Made by a program: the position numbers and the translations under genes. From positions 51,740-115,739 of the forward strand of contig JACVCB010000010.1 of the NCBI GenBank assembly GCA_016742255.1: a stretch of DNA of 64,000 nucleotides, written 5' to 3'. This DNA comes from Leptospira sp. (GTDB lineage: Bacteria > Spirochaetota > Leptospiria > Leptospirales > Leptospiraceae). Below the pieces are notes generated by a model, which saw only the letters and a program-made list of their open reading frames with translations, was not told the origin of the DNA and did no database searches. Positions 16,401-23,951 of the stretch are shown piece by piece (positions within the stretch are counted from its first letter, which is position 1; the number at the start of each line of letters is the position of its first letter).

Positions 16401-16984
16401 GAAATCTTGACGGACAAACGATTGTCGGATCTCCCGATTTGTTTGTTGTGAAATACAATGCAAACGGTATCAAACAATGGACAAAACTTTTGGGAGTAGC
16501 TGGTGCAGCCACGTATGCAAAAGGTATCACTTCAGATTCCAATGGAAATATATATATCACAGGGTTTACGTATGGAAATCTGGATGGACAAGTGAAAACT
16601 GGTGGTGCAGATACTTTTGTAGTTAAATATGATTCCAATGGAATCAAGCAATGGACACGATTGTTAGGTGTTGCAAACCAACAAACACAAGCAAATGGAA
16701 TTACCTCTGATCCTGATGGGAATATTTACACAAGTGGTAATACATCGGGAAACCTAGATGGACAAACCAAGTCAGGCAGTCTGGATTTATTTCTTACAAA
16801 ATATGATTCAAATGGAATTAAACAATGGACACGACTATTAGGTTTATCAGGAGCAATGACTAGAGGTATTGGCGTAACTTCTGATGCAAATGGGAATCTA
16901 TATTGTTCTGGTACTACTAATGGCAATTTGGATGGGCAAACAAAGACTAGCCCGGTAGATTTGTTCATGGTGAAATACTGGTAA
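13409..16984 (+). CDS. Large lipoprotein with ZU5/fibronectin-III/PKD-like domains and a seven-repeat beta-propeller
   Basis: The ATG at 13409 has AAAGG six bases upstream and starts the signal MKPLNFLFLLLFYTNC; an in-frame TTG at 13382 is less likely. Domains in order in the 1191-residue product: a ZU5-like segment (GGGVATMSGTSIRSSDGMI...IPEGAV), an Ig-like stretch, an Asp-rich calcium-type segment (DRDKDNDGL, DTDGDGIPNGSDY), two fibronectin type III domains (IQLQWLAPGDD, IQLNWTAVGDD), a PKD-like domain, and seven ~58-residue repeats of the form KQWTRLLG...SDSNGNIYxxG...LDGQ...D.F.VKY (SBBP type). Seven repeats fit a seven-bladed propeller. It is probably a surface-exposed adhesion or binding protein. 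The gene is flanked by ~130-bp direct repeats. Confidence 0.85.
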   Translation: MKPLNFLFLLLFYTNCILTPFMNTNGKSSDGKSFLKFILSAIGVSFGGGQDLVPAGGGVATMSGTSIRSSDGMITIDIPEGAVTETIEFTIEKYTPATNSYPGSYIPTSFAYEITPSYRFKKPVTVSMSLDTSTIQSLNLTKAKSLGFSYSRTSVSEDSGRFPSWMAHETNVVGDKVVFNTETFSIFGIATPPPGNQPPINLGAFYYFKAGCDYLPYSLRTRVVDPDGDTLQVYLITGPANGGSVAIPMTREGTTDWYAANIPYEAMSSSGIQMQISASDSFGQTSLVPSTGVFNYPASSNNTLYITNYDRDKDNDGLLCAWERDNGKSDTNASDATGVTDTDGDGIPNGSDYTPNGEGNPTIDSLQIFPANVSLDLTEKVIFGVSASFGGSPRYVNANFVTTGIGLGGGAVGTMNMSTFTPSVPGAAGIVASVGVFNVTATAVVADTLGPNNITTLVANPIASNKIQLQWLAPGDDNQFGRAVTYQIFRSTNVISNNNNCNGILINHTLTPKIAGVMEKLDVGGLTPDTLYYFCIRAVDDNGNFNQWNGTVSAKTYTNPDMVPPADIVSVTATSLGIDKIQLNWTAVGDDGNLGSAQNYEIFRSTSPILTDTQCRSAVLVPNTVASNPSGTPLSFTVSNLGDNTVYYFCIVAVDESNNYSTWNGMTTATTLRKNLPPNITLSDTLSGVLPDSVVLNASLSGDPDAVACGANASNYIYSWSVLNKPPTSLISTTSITGGNTKVASFTPDVPGDYTVLFSFTDDKGSCGGTNSLNVKSVVITITRPSGVKQWTRLFGFDPGGIVGNGGVTSDANGNVYAIGDTNVSVDGQTLTGTIDFILVKSNSNGVKQWTRILGVAGKQTTGWYVATDTNGYVYASGQTSGNLDGQTLNGTFDAFIIKYDTNGSKFWTRLLGGAGKETFGRGITSDSNGNIYATGFTDSSLDGQPITGTRDMLIVKYNDAGVKQWTRLLGVAGQQTLGISITSDSNGNVYSTGNAYGNLDGQTIVGSPDLFVVKYNANGIKQWTKLLGVAGAATYAKGITSDSNGNIYITGFTYGNLDGQVKTGGADTFVVKYDSNGIKQWTRLLGVANQQTQANGITSDPDGNIYTSGNTSGNLDGQTKSGSLDLFLTKYDSNGIKQWTRLLGLSGAMTRGIGVTSDANGNLYCSGTTNGNLDGQTKTSPVDLFMVKYW
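15767..16981 (+). repeat. Seven tandem ~174-bp coding repeats (SBBP blades)
   Basis: Seven consecutive units begin GVKQW, GVKQW, GSKFW, GVKQW, GIKQW, GIKQW and GIKQW and run ~58 codons each to the stop codon. DNA similarity between units is visible, for example CTGGATGGACAA-like and TCCAATGGAAAT-like blocks, so unit number could change by recombination. Confidence 0.8.
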
Positions 16985-16998
16985 CTTTCTACCAACCA

Positions 16999-17128
16999 AA
17001 CATCCCTATACGTTAGTGTGAAAACCACGTGTAGGTGTTTGCTTCGAACAGCACCCAAGGATGGGTGCGGGCGCGAAATCTGGCCTTGGAGGGCCAGCTT
17101 GAGCGCAAGCAATGAATATCCGAACTTT
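16999..17128 (+). repeat. ~130-bp structured direct repeat, copy 2
   Basis: This is the second copy of the element at 13130-13258, beginning 15 bp after the propeller gene's stop codon. It keeps the perfect CTGGCC...GGCCAG stem with a different loop (TTGGAG) and a CATCC/GGATG long-range pairing. The two copies lie 3.87 kb apart in direct orientation around the propeller gene. This copy runs straight into a duplicate of the tmRNA 3' end. Confidence 0.75.
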
Positions 17129-17294
17129 GGAGACGCCGGGAGTCGGTCTACGGTGCCTTCCCGTCCGGGTCAGGCAACCTCCGACCCGTCCTGTTCGAGG
17201 TCTCAGGCATCCTGCCTTCGACAGAAACAGCTTCACGCTCCCTATGGGTCGCTACTGTTTCTGACTCTCGCAGTCGTTCGACTCCCGTCGTAAT
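17123..17294. other. GC-rich structured segment bounded by inverted copies of a tmRNA 3'-end-like sequence
   Basis: Bases 17123-17145 are identical to 17337-17359, the tmRNA 3' end plus five flanking bases. An imperfect inverted partner, CGACTCCCGTCGT, is at 17279-17291 (12 of 13 pairs with 17133-17145), followed by a run of seven T. Inside are GGGTC/GACCC arms (17167-17187) and a perfect 9-bp stem CAGAAACAG/CTGTTTCTG (17222-17263). The segment is far more GC-rich than its surroundings and has no convincing open frame. It could be an att remnant, a small mobile element or a long terminator for the propeller gene. Confidence 0.5.
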
Positions 17295-17341
17295 TTTTTT
17301 GTTAGATGAAATTGATTTGTAAAATATTTAAAATGAAACTT

Positions 17342-17690
17342 TGGAGACGCCGGGAGTCGAACCCGGGTCCTATCGTCCTCAAATGCAGCTTCTACACGTT
17401 TAGTTTGCAAATAAATTTCGGAAAGACTTACCCTACAAACGGGGGACTAATTCCTATCCTACTTAGAGTTCAATCCGGTTCGAAGCGGGCAACAAATCCG
17501 AAAGGTCCTTAGAGAGGTGTCGGTTTCTAGGCCACCCAAGGAAACAGCCACCGAAACCGTAGAGCTTAAAATTAAGCTGCTAGAGCAAATTCGTTATTTG
17601 CAGTTATTGTTTTGAAGGTTTTTAAGAGGTCCCTCACCCCTACGTGCCACTGAATCCAAGCCAACAACAGTCGAAACCAATGTCGTCCCC
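17342..17690 (-). ncRNA. ssrA: tmRNA (transfer-messenger RNA)
   Basis: On the minus strand the 5' end reads GGGGACGACATTGGTTTCGA and the 3' end reads GGGTTCGACTCCCGGCGTC then TCCA. The acceptor strands GGGGACG and CGTCTCC pair with one G-U. The discriminator A at 17342 is followed by AAG, so the 3' CCA is not encoded and must be added. The tag frame is 17572-17601: GCA AAT AAC GAA TTT GCT CTA GCA GCT TAA, giving ANNEFALAA. tmRNA with SmpB rescues stalled ribosomes and tags the nascent chain for proteolysis. Exact ends are from pairing, not from data. Confidence 0.95.
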
Positions 17691-17787
17691 AATTCTTACT
17701 ACTTAGACGATGATAATCCTCTGGATCGTACCGAAAAGCAAAAAAGGTTGAATTGAGGTTTTAGTGTGCTGGAATGATTGTATCCTT

Positions 17788-18933
17788 ATGAATTTTTCCC
17801 GTTCTTACTTATATTCATTGTCTTTTCTCTTTTTTCTCCTGATTTTTTTTCCGTTTTGTTCCCAAAAGGAACACCCTTCCGATAAGGAAATCCGCTTGGC
17901 TGTTTATGGAAAGGAAGAGGGAGATCCCATCCGTATCCTTGGGCAAAAACAAATCAATTTGGATGAAACACAAGAAATGGAAACGCTTGTTTTGTTCCAG
18001 TCTGGGCAAAGTGAAGTGTTGACCGCATTTCGCAAAGAGGGATCAAGTTGGACCTTTTTATGGAAGTTAGAATTTTTTCTAAAAGATTTAGGACCTATGT
18101 ATTATGATGGCAAACAAAACAAATGGTTGGCTGGATCCATTTCAGGAAAAGAAAAACCAACGTTTGCTGGTGATTGTTTGAGACGTGTTGTCGTTGCAGA
18201 ACTGCCTGGAGATAATTTTAATTCTGTATTCATTGAAGTTTTGTCCGAGGAACCACCGTTAGGTTTGTTTTCTGTTCCAATGGGATACCGTAAGGGTAAA
18301 AAAATTTGGGACGGTTACCAACTCAAGGAACATGAAGAATTGAAACGCAGCAAACGTGTTGAGTTTGAATACAGTGCCAAAGACAAGTCATTTCGAATTT
18401 TTCCAACTAATCCTAATTATTCACAAGAGTTTGTTTTTAACGGTTGGGAAATGATAGCAAACCTTCCAATGCAACCTGTTCCTTCTTTTGTATCCTTAGA
18501 AGTAGAACCAAAGTTTGAAATAGGAAAAGAATCTCTTGTAACATTACAACTTAAAAACAGGGGCAATTATGTGAGTATAACATATCTCTCTCTTTCCTTT
18601 CCTGATGCAGGATCTCTGCGTTTGGCAAATGAAACACAAGGTGTTCGATTGTATAAAAAGGGAGATATTGTATATAATGTGATTCAAAATAAAAAAATCC
18701 CAGCGGAATATCCATTATTAGAAGTTACAAAAGAAGGATGGGCAAATAACTTTCGTTATGGTGTGAAATTTTACTATACGCCAAGTTCGACCGCGATTCC
18801 TCGAATCTTATTTCGTTCAACATATAAGTTTTACCAAGAAATCATTTCGATTCCCAATCAATATTCAATCGCACCTTTTGAGAGAGACCAACAAGGTTTT
18901 CCATCATACATTTTGAATGGGATGACAAAATAA
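17788..18933 (+). CDS. Lipoprotein of unknown function, first gene of the MotB-like operon
   Basis: The ATG at 17788 starts MNFSRSYLYSLSFLFFLLIF with a lipobox ending FFPFC, better than an in-frame GTG at 17764. The mature part of about 355 residues is mainly polar and strand-like, without a family I recognise. Segments such as SFVSLEVEPKFEIGKESLVT followed by LQLKNRGNYVSITYLSLSFP suggest an immunoglobulin-like beta domain near residues 240-290. The stop codon is 7 bp before the next gene, so it is co-transcribed with the helical protein and the MotB-like gene and may help anchor or regulate that stator-like protein. Confidence 0.75.
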   Translation: MNFSRSYLYSLSFLFFLLIFFPFCSQKEHPSDKEIRLAVYGKEEGDPIRILGQKQINLDETQEMETLVLFQSGQSEVLTAFRKEGSSWTFLWKLEFFLKDLGPMYYDGKQNKWLAGSISGKEKPTFAGDCLRRVVVAELPGDNFNSVFIEVLSEEPPLGLFSVPMGYRKGKKIWDGYQLKEHEELKRSKRVEFEYSAKDKSFRIFPTNPNYSQEFVFNGWEMIANLPMQPVPSFVSLEVEPKFEIGKESLVTLQLKNRGNYVSITYLSLSFPDAGSLRLANETQGVRLYKKGDIVYNVIQNKKIPAEYPLLEVTKEGWANNFRYGVKFYYTPSSTAIPRILFRSTYKFYQEIISIPNQYSIAPFERDQQGFPSYILNGMTK

Positions 18934-18940
18934 TTTTGAA

Positions 18941-19597
18941 ATGAAATCAAACAAAATCACAGAGGAAATCTTAGTAGCTAGGCGAGAAATTGTTCGAGTC
19001 CAAGTGGAACGATTTCATTTGTTTTATACTGATTTTTTCCATAGATCAGAAACGATTGCTATGGCAAAATTTTTCTTTGAAACAGTATATAATTTGGATG
19101 GTAAAGAAGAATGGGAAAACCTAGCATTCCAAACTTATGACAAAGTGAAAAATATGCTAAAAGAAGGCACTCGTGAAAGTATCGAAAGGTTGATGGAATT
19201 AAACTCAATTACAGATGATCTAGATATCCAAATGGCAAAACTTTTATTAACAAAAGGTTGGGTCTATGGAAACGAAATTAGCCAAGACGAATACTTTCAA
19301 TTGTTTTGTGAATTGGACAAACGAGAACTTCGAAAAAAACAATTAGAAGTTGTGCTGTTCAATTTAAAAAAATTCTACGAACTCGCACATAAACCAGTTA
19401 GTGCGTATATTATTAAACCAGCTGCGATGATGTCAAAACTACTTGGAGTATATCCACTTTTTAAAAAAGTAGAACAAGGTTATTATGCAACTTTGCCCGT
19501 CAATCAGACATTATTTGATGAATTTTATGTATTAGTCCAAGAGAAAGAGTGGGATTTTTTATACAAAGCCTTTCCATCACTTAAAGAGGAATTATGA
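18941..19597 (+). CDS. Helical cytoplasmic protein of unknown function
   Basis: The 218-residue product lacks a signal peptide or membrane segment and is predicted by eye to be mostly helical, with many charged residues (EEILVARREIVRVQVERFHL, WENLAFQTYDKVKNMLKEG). I do not recognise a family. Its end overlaps the start of the MotB-like gene by four bases (ATGA), which implies translational coupling and a stoichiometric relation to that protein. Confidence 0.75.
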   Translation: MKSNKITEEILVARREIVRVQVERFHLFYTDFFHRSETIAMAKFFFETVYNLDGKEEWENLAFQTYDKVKNMLKEGTRESIERLMELNSITDDLDIQMAKLLLTKGWVYGNEISQDEYFQLFCELDKRELRKKQLEVVLFNLKKFYELAHKPVSAYIIKPAAMMSKLLGVYPLFKKVEQGYYATLPVNQTLFDEFYVLVQEKEWDFLYKAFPSLKEEL

Positions 19598-20331
19598 GAA
19601 GACGATCCCGTTTTATTTCCAAAGAAGAAGAACATGTTGAAGCTCACGATCGTTGGTTATTAACTTATGCTGATATGATTACTCTTCTATTGGGATTGTT
19701 CATTATTCTTTATGCAGTGAGTAAAGTAGATTCCAAACGTTTGAACGAAGTAGCAAAAGACATCAAACGAGGATTTGGATTGAATGTAAGTTCCGTAGGT
19801 GCACTTCTTGATGGTGGTTCAGGGATTTTAGAAGATGATACGATGGTACCAAAATCGGAAGTATTTCGACTTTGGGAAAGAATTGGTTTTGCACTCAAAA
19901 CTCTTAAAGAAAAGGCAAAATTAAAACTGGGCCTTGCTGAAACAGAAGAGTTAAAATTAACTTTTGCTGGTTCCGATCTAGCTTCGGATGATGTTTTAAA
20001 ATCAGATCCCGATCTCAAATTTGCCTTTGAACAGTTGGCTGTTTTATCGAAAGGTATGGACATTGATATTGTTGTCCGTGTTCATATTCCTTACGAATCT
20101 CAAATTGATAAATCCAAATTCCAAAACTCTTGGGATTATCATTCCAATCGTGCTTCCTTACTCGCCGAAAAATTGGTAAACGAATACGGAATTCCCAAGG
20201 AACAAGTATCTGTACAAGGTTATGCGATGTTTCAAAAATCTAAAACTTCCGACACACCTGAAAAAAAAGCGAATGAAGAACGAATCGAAATTTTAATTCG
20301 GAAAAAAGAAACTGCAGAGAATGCAAAATGA
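19594..20331 (+). CDS. MotB/OmpA-family stator-like protein
   Basis: After a basic N-terminus comes HDRWLLTYADMITLLLGLFI, the single membrane helix of MotB with its proton-path Asp in ADMIT (residue ~27). A linker and plug region follow, then a C-terminal OmpA-type peptidoglycan-binding domain (SNRASLLAEKLVNEYGIPK followed by EQVSVQGYAMFQ; NEERIEILI). It should anchor a proton-driven complex to the cell wall. No motA lies beside it: its partners here are a lipoprotein and a helical protein. It could be the flagellar MotB with a distant motA, or a different proton-channel device. Confidence 0.85.
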   Translation: MRRRSRFISKEEEHVEAHDRWLLTYADMITLLLGLFIILYAVSKVDSKRLNEVAKDIKRGFGLNVSSVGALLDGGSGILEDDTMVPKSEVFRLWERIGFALKTLKEKAKLKLGLAETEELKLTFAGSDLASDDVLKSDPDLKFAFEQLAVLSKGMDIDIVVRVHIPYESQIDKSKFQNSWDYHSNRASLLAEKLVNEYGIPKEQVSVQGYAMFQKSKTSDTPEKKANEERIEILIRKKETAENAK

Positions 20332-20434
20332 TAGAAAATGTTAACAAATTTTCTTTTCAATTTTAGAAAGAATAAAACGATAGCAAAGCAGTTACAAATG
20401 ATCTTTGAATCAGAATCTTTACAGGCTTAACACA

Positions 20435-20869
20435 ATGAATCCAATCCTTCTTGTCACAAAACACCGAGTCAATTTGAAACAAGTTGCAAGTTTATGTTTT
20501 TTATTATTTTTACTCTTTGTAACTTGCAAAAAAGAAAAAGGTATCAATCACATCGAATGGCAAAATGAATCCTTGGGTTTAACATCTGATTTATGTAAAA
20601 AATTTCGTGAATGTGCCGACACGGAATGGAAATCAATTCCTGAAAATTTAAAAAAATTTACCGAAGGTCGATTGGAAGAATCAATCTGCCAAAAACGATT
20701 CCGCGAGAGTAATGCATACAAATTGATAGGTAACGATCCTAAGTTAATCCAATCGTCTTACATAGAATGCCACAAGTTGGTAATGGCCATGACTTGTTCG
20801 GATTTACAATCTGGAAAAATGGATTCCATCAATGCTTGTGTTACGTTCCAACAAATTCAAAATCGATAG
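20435..20869 (+). CDS. Small cysteine-rich lipoprotein
   Basis: Starting from the ATG at 20435, a long signal segment ends FLLFLLFVTC (lipobox). The mature protein of about 110 residues has six further cysteines in CxxC-like or spaced pairs (LCKKFRECAD, ICQKRF, IECHK, MTCSDL, NACVTF), suggesting three disulphides in the periplasm. No named family is clear to me. It follows the MotB-like gene after about 100 bp and may have its own promoter. Confidence 0.75.
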   Translation: MNPILLVTKHRVNLKQVASLCFLLFLLFVTCKKEKGINHIEWQNESLGLTSDLCKKFRECADTEWKSIPENLKKFTEGRLEESICQKRFRESNAYKLIGNDPKLIQSSYIECHKLVMAMTCSDLQSGKMDSINACVTFQQIQNR

Positions 20870-20949
20870 TACGAAAGGAAAAAATTCAATCGATTTCGGA
20901 CTGGTCATTCAAACATAATCCTTCTGAAACTATTTTTTTGGAACGAAAT

Positions 20950-21672
20950 TTATTCGATAAAATCTTCTAAAAATAGATTAATATCTTTTGTGTGTTTGCC
21001 TTTGTTTTTAATGCAAAAATCGAATACTTTTTTATGTTCTTGGGCGTTTGCCTTCATCGACCACCTTGCAGCAGAGAAAATTAATACCTCCTCGATAGTT
21101 TTTTTCTTAGTTTCCGTTGCTAATAATAACTTTTCTAGATAGGAGACATCTCCTGAAGCAAAAAAAGAACTCCATAACATATCTAAATAAACTGGATTTG
21201 TTAAAGTAACCGTTCTAAGATCAATTGGTTTTCTGTTATCTGACAATCTCGTAAAAACTTGTTTTAATTCCTCATTCTCTGTTGATTCTAAAAATTTTTG
21301 AATTTCTTTTTTTCCATTATTACCTTCAGAAAGAAACATTGCATGTGCAAAAATAAATTTATCATCATCTGATAATTTGGTAATGTTTGCAAACCATTCG
21401 GGTACCTTATCATCGTGGGTTCTAAAAATTTGAGCAAAAAAAGGAACAATATGCCTTTCATTCTCTTTGGTCTCGTTAATTTTTTGATCGATAATGAAGT
21501 TAATGGCACTTGGGATCAGAATTGACTTAGGATTTGTGTAATAGAATTTCATAAATTGTTGAAAGTTTTCATGAGATTCAATTGATGTTAGAGCATTGTA
21601 TTTAAATTCTTGGGCAAATAAAGAGACAAAGAAACTACTAAGAAAGATGAGAAGGAAAATTGTTTTTTTCAT
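20950..21672 (-). CDS. Secreted protein of unknown function
   Basis: The ATG at 21672 begins MKKTIFLLIFLSSFFVSLFA, a standard signal peptide cut before QEFKY; upstream in-frame codons to 21738 are less likely. The mature part (about 220 residues) looks all-helical, with HEAT- or TPR-like amphipathic pairs (DKFIFAHAMFLSEGNNGKK, YLDMLWSSFFASGDVSYLEK). It is probably a periplasmic helical scaffold. It faces the cysteine-rich lipoprotein gene convergently. Confidence 0.7.
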   Translation of the reverse strand: MKKTIFLLIFLSSFFVSLFAQEFKYNALTSIESHENFQQFMKFYYTNPKSILIPSAINFIIDQKINETKENERHIVPFFAQIFRTHDDKVPEWFANITKLSDDDKFIFAHAMFLSEGNNGKKEIQKFLESTENEELKQVFTRLSDNRKPIDLRTVTLTNPVYLDMLWSSFFASGDVSYLEKLLLATETKKKTIEEVLIFSAARWSMKANAQEHKKVFDFCIKNKGKHTKDINLFLEDFIE

Positions 21673-21858
21673 TTTTAAACCTGAACCATAAATTTTTTCA
21701 TAAGTTGGAATAGTAATCTTAATATAAAGAATCACCAAACAAAAAATATGTGATCTATTAGAGTAGCTTTGTTTTATTTTCTAAAAGTTCATGTTTTTGC
21801 ACTGAAGATTCCATAAAAAGGGTTTGGTGTGGAGAAATATTGTATGATTTTTTTACAC

Positions 21859-22614
21859 TTACAATAATAAAAACTCTAACACATATTGATTCTTAGGATC
21901 TAATTTTAAAGTTTCACAAGCATAGTAATTGTTAGCTTCTTTTAAATTTAGGAAATAATAAGCTTCTGCTAAATAACTCAATGCAGTTACATTATAGGTC
22001 ATGTTATTGGGATTATATTGTTTATTTGCAAAAGTGACAATATCTAACATTTTTCGATTATAAAAAATGGATTTTGCATATTCACCTTGGTCAAGATATA
22101 TCGAACTTATTTTCCAATACGCTTCTAAAAACCATACATCGATGATCACAAGATTTGGTGAACCATCTTCATTATAGGTTTCGTCTGCATCATTAATGGA
22201 AAGTAGAGTTTGGTATGCTACAAAACTTTCCTTTTTTCGCTTCGCAGCATACAATGCTCTTGCATATAAGTTCCATAAAAAAGGATTTCGTTTTTCGACT
22301 TTTACGGTTGGTTCTAATATTGTAATCACTTCATCGAACTTCTTTTCCGAATAAAGTTGTTCTGCTTTTCTGTATTGGGATTCAAATAATGTTGAAACAA
22401 CTTCTGGTAGTTCGCTCATTGTTCCTGCAGTTTGACCTGCTTCCAAACGATCTCCCACTTTCTGAGTCGAATCTAAATGGTTCATGCGTACAATTTTTGC
22501 CGGAAAACTGGGACGAACTGTCTTTGTACAATCTAAAATTGGTTTTGTTTCTTCCGATTGTAATTGTACATTTAGACAAAATATGGAGGTGGTGATTAAA
22601 ATAATTTTTCTCAT
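21859..22614 (-). CDS. Secreted TPR-like protein
   Basis: The 251-residue protein starts with a signal peptide (MRKIILITTSIFCLNVQLQS). TPR-like helix pairs follow: LYSEKKFDEVITILEPTVKV, FLWNLYARALYAAKRKKES, FLEAYWKISSIYLDQGEYAK and ALSYLAEAYYFLNLKEANNY. It is likely a periplasmic protein-interaction scaffold. It shares strand and export with the secreted gene downstream, but a ~186-bp gap separates them. Confidence 0.75.
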   Translation of the reverse strand: MRKIILITTSIFCLNVQLQSEETKPILDCTKTVRPSFPAKIVRMNHLDSTQKVGDRLEAGQTAGTMSELPEVVSTLFESQYRKAEQLYSEKKFDEVITILEPTVKVEKRNPFLWNLYARALYAAKRKKESFVAYQTLLSINDADETYNEDGSPNLVIIDVWFLEAYWKISSIYLDQGEYAKSIFYNRKMLDIVTFANKQYNPNNMTYNVTALSYLAEAYYFLNLKEANNYYACETLKLDPKNQYVLEFLLL

Positions 22615-22679
22615 ACATCCTTTTCTCTATAGTTTGCTGACTTATACTGCTTTTGTAAAATATACAATTTCACATTCTT

Positions 22680-22850
22680 CTACATTTGGAAAAAGGACAT
22701 TGATACAATCGATATCAAAAAGAAAATCCAAATGGCAAGGTGAATGTGAGAAGTTTTAGAATTAAAATCAAAAATTTCGTCTTTGTTAGTCAATTTGATA
22801 TGTTTTAAAAATTTTTGTATAAATTCTTTCTTATCAGCCTCTTCGTGCAT
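22680..22850 (-). CDS. Small single-pass membrane protein
   Basis: A 56-codon frame starts at an ATG (22850) with AAAGGAAAATCC just upstream. The product has a charged N-terminal half (MHEEADKKEFIQKFLKHIKL) and a C-terminal membrane helix (HLAIWIFFLISIVSMSF). It begins 25 bp after the DUF2167 stop codon on the same strand, and an upstream in-frame ATG at 22874 lies 1 bp past that stop. The good ribosome site and context support a real gene; function is unknown. Confidence 0.5.
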   Translation of the reverse strand: MHEEADKKEFIQKFLKHIKLTNKDEIFDFNSKTSHIHLAIWIFFLISIVSMSFFQM

Positions 22851-22875
22851 GGATTTTCCTTTGACAGAATTCATG

Positions 22876-23739
22876 TTATACGGAGCTATTATCTGCTTTT
22901 TTTGTAAAAAATTTCTTGAGGAAACCAAGAGCAGCTACAGCACCAATCGCGATGATCTTCCAAAATTTAACTAACAAAGCAAAAAATCCAGCTTTTGCCA
23001 AAACTTTGCCCGCGATCAGACCACCAATTCCATAGGCTGCCATTTTATCAACACCTGGAGAATAATCAGAATACTTTTCTCCGTCATTAAACTCAGTGGA
23101 TGCAAGTATGGCAGGAATATCGGATTGGACAAGTTTCAGTTTTTCAATGTCGGAAATTGCATTTAACTCCAAAATTCCTTTTCGGCCTAAAATTCGAATA
23201 TTATAATTGAGAGTATTGACTGTATCCCCTTCAAATTGGAGTTCTTTTGCCCAATGGAGTTTTTTAGCACTAGAATCATAAAATGGTTTATTGGCCCAAC
23301 CCACAAGTTCCATTGTTGGGTATCCTTCTTTTTTGCGATCTTCATTTCCTTCTGAAATATCTTCTTTCATAGATTTTAAAAGATCATCATAATTGATTTC
23401 GTTTGCATCAGAATCACTGACATAACCATCTTCAGAAAAAGAATAGGTAAGAGCATACGTAAAGTTGTCGCTGATGGGAGTTTGGTCTGACTTAAACAAC
23501 ATCCCAAGGATCCCTTCGTTCAAAGGATTGCTCCAGACTTCATGTAGAACAAATTGGCTTTGTTTGGCATCTAGGAATTTAAAACCTTTAGGTACTTTGA
23601 TTGTTGCCAATTTGTCGCCAATGGTTACGGTGCCAGTTTGGTACTTGAGATCGTTTACTTTTTTAAGAATATCATCTTCGGCAAAAAGGGTGGACGTGAA
23701 AAGGAACAATCCGAATAGAATTGTAGTCAAATGTCTCAT
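22876..23739 (-). CDS. DUF2167-family membrane protein
   Basis: The ATG at 23739 begins MRHLTTILFGLFLFTSTLFA, a signal peptide. The domain then shows the DUF2167 pattern: a GTVTIGDKLATIKVPKGFKF start, LGMLF, YSFSEDGYVSD, GWANKPFYDSSAKKLHWAKE and a C-terminal pair of membrane helices (FWKIIAIGAVAALGFLKKFF). The role is not known; members are inner-membrane proteins with a periplasmic domain in many Gram-negative bacteria. Confidence 0.85.
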   Translation of the reverse strand: MRHLTTILFGLFLFTSTLFAEDDILKKVNDLKYQTGTVTIGDKLATIKVPKGFKFLDAKQSQFVLHEVWSNPLNEGILGMLFKSDQTPISDNFTYALTYSFSEDGYVSDSDANEINYDDLLKSMKEDISEGNEDRKKEGYPTMELVGWANKPFYDSSAKKLHWAKELQFEGDTVNTLNYNIRILGRKGILELNAISDIEKLKLVQSDIPAILASTEFNDGEKYSDYSPGVDKMAAYGIGGLIAGKVLAKAGFFALLVKFWKIIAIGAVAALGFLKKFFTKKADNSSV

Positions 23740-23951
23740 ATTATATCTCCAAGTGAATTTCTTTTGGCATAGTAAAACTAGGAACAAAACGTATTGCCAA
23801 ACTAGGTCATTCTAACGTTTGTTTGTAGGAAAAAGCAACTAACAAAATGGAGAGTAATCATCTTTTTGTATAGGTGTTACATTTTGGATTAACACCTATT
23901 AAACTTTTTAGAAAAATTCAAAAAATGCTTCTTGGATTTTACTATATGAAT

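Noticed and set aside
15767..16981. Regular repeats as a CRISPR array
   Set aside because: The repeats are long, coding, in frame and without unique spacers; they are propeller blades.
13130..17128. The direct repeats as ends of an insertion sequence
   Set aside because: There is no transposase between them, the ends are not inverted, and the enclosed gene encodes a lipoprotein.
17018..17293. Open frames in both directions through the GC-rich region before tmRNA
   Set aside because: They run across the direct repeat and the palindromic segment, have no ribosome site, and owe their length to high GC rather than coding bias.
17306..17512. Plus-strand open frame opposite tmRNA
   Set aside because: It is the antisense of the tmRNA 3' domain and has no protein-like features.
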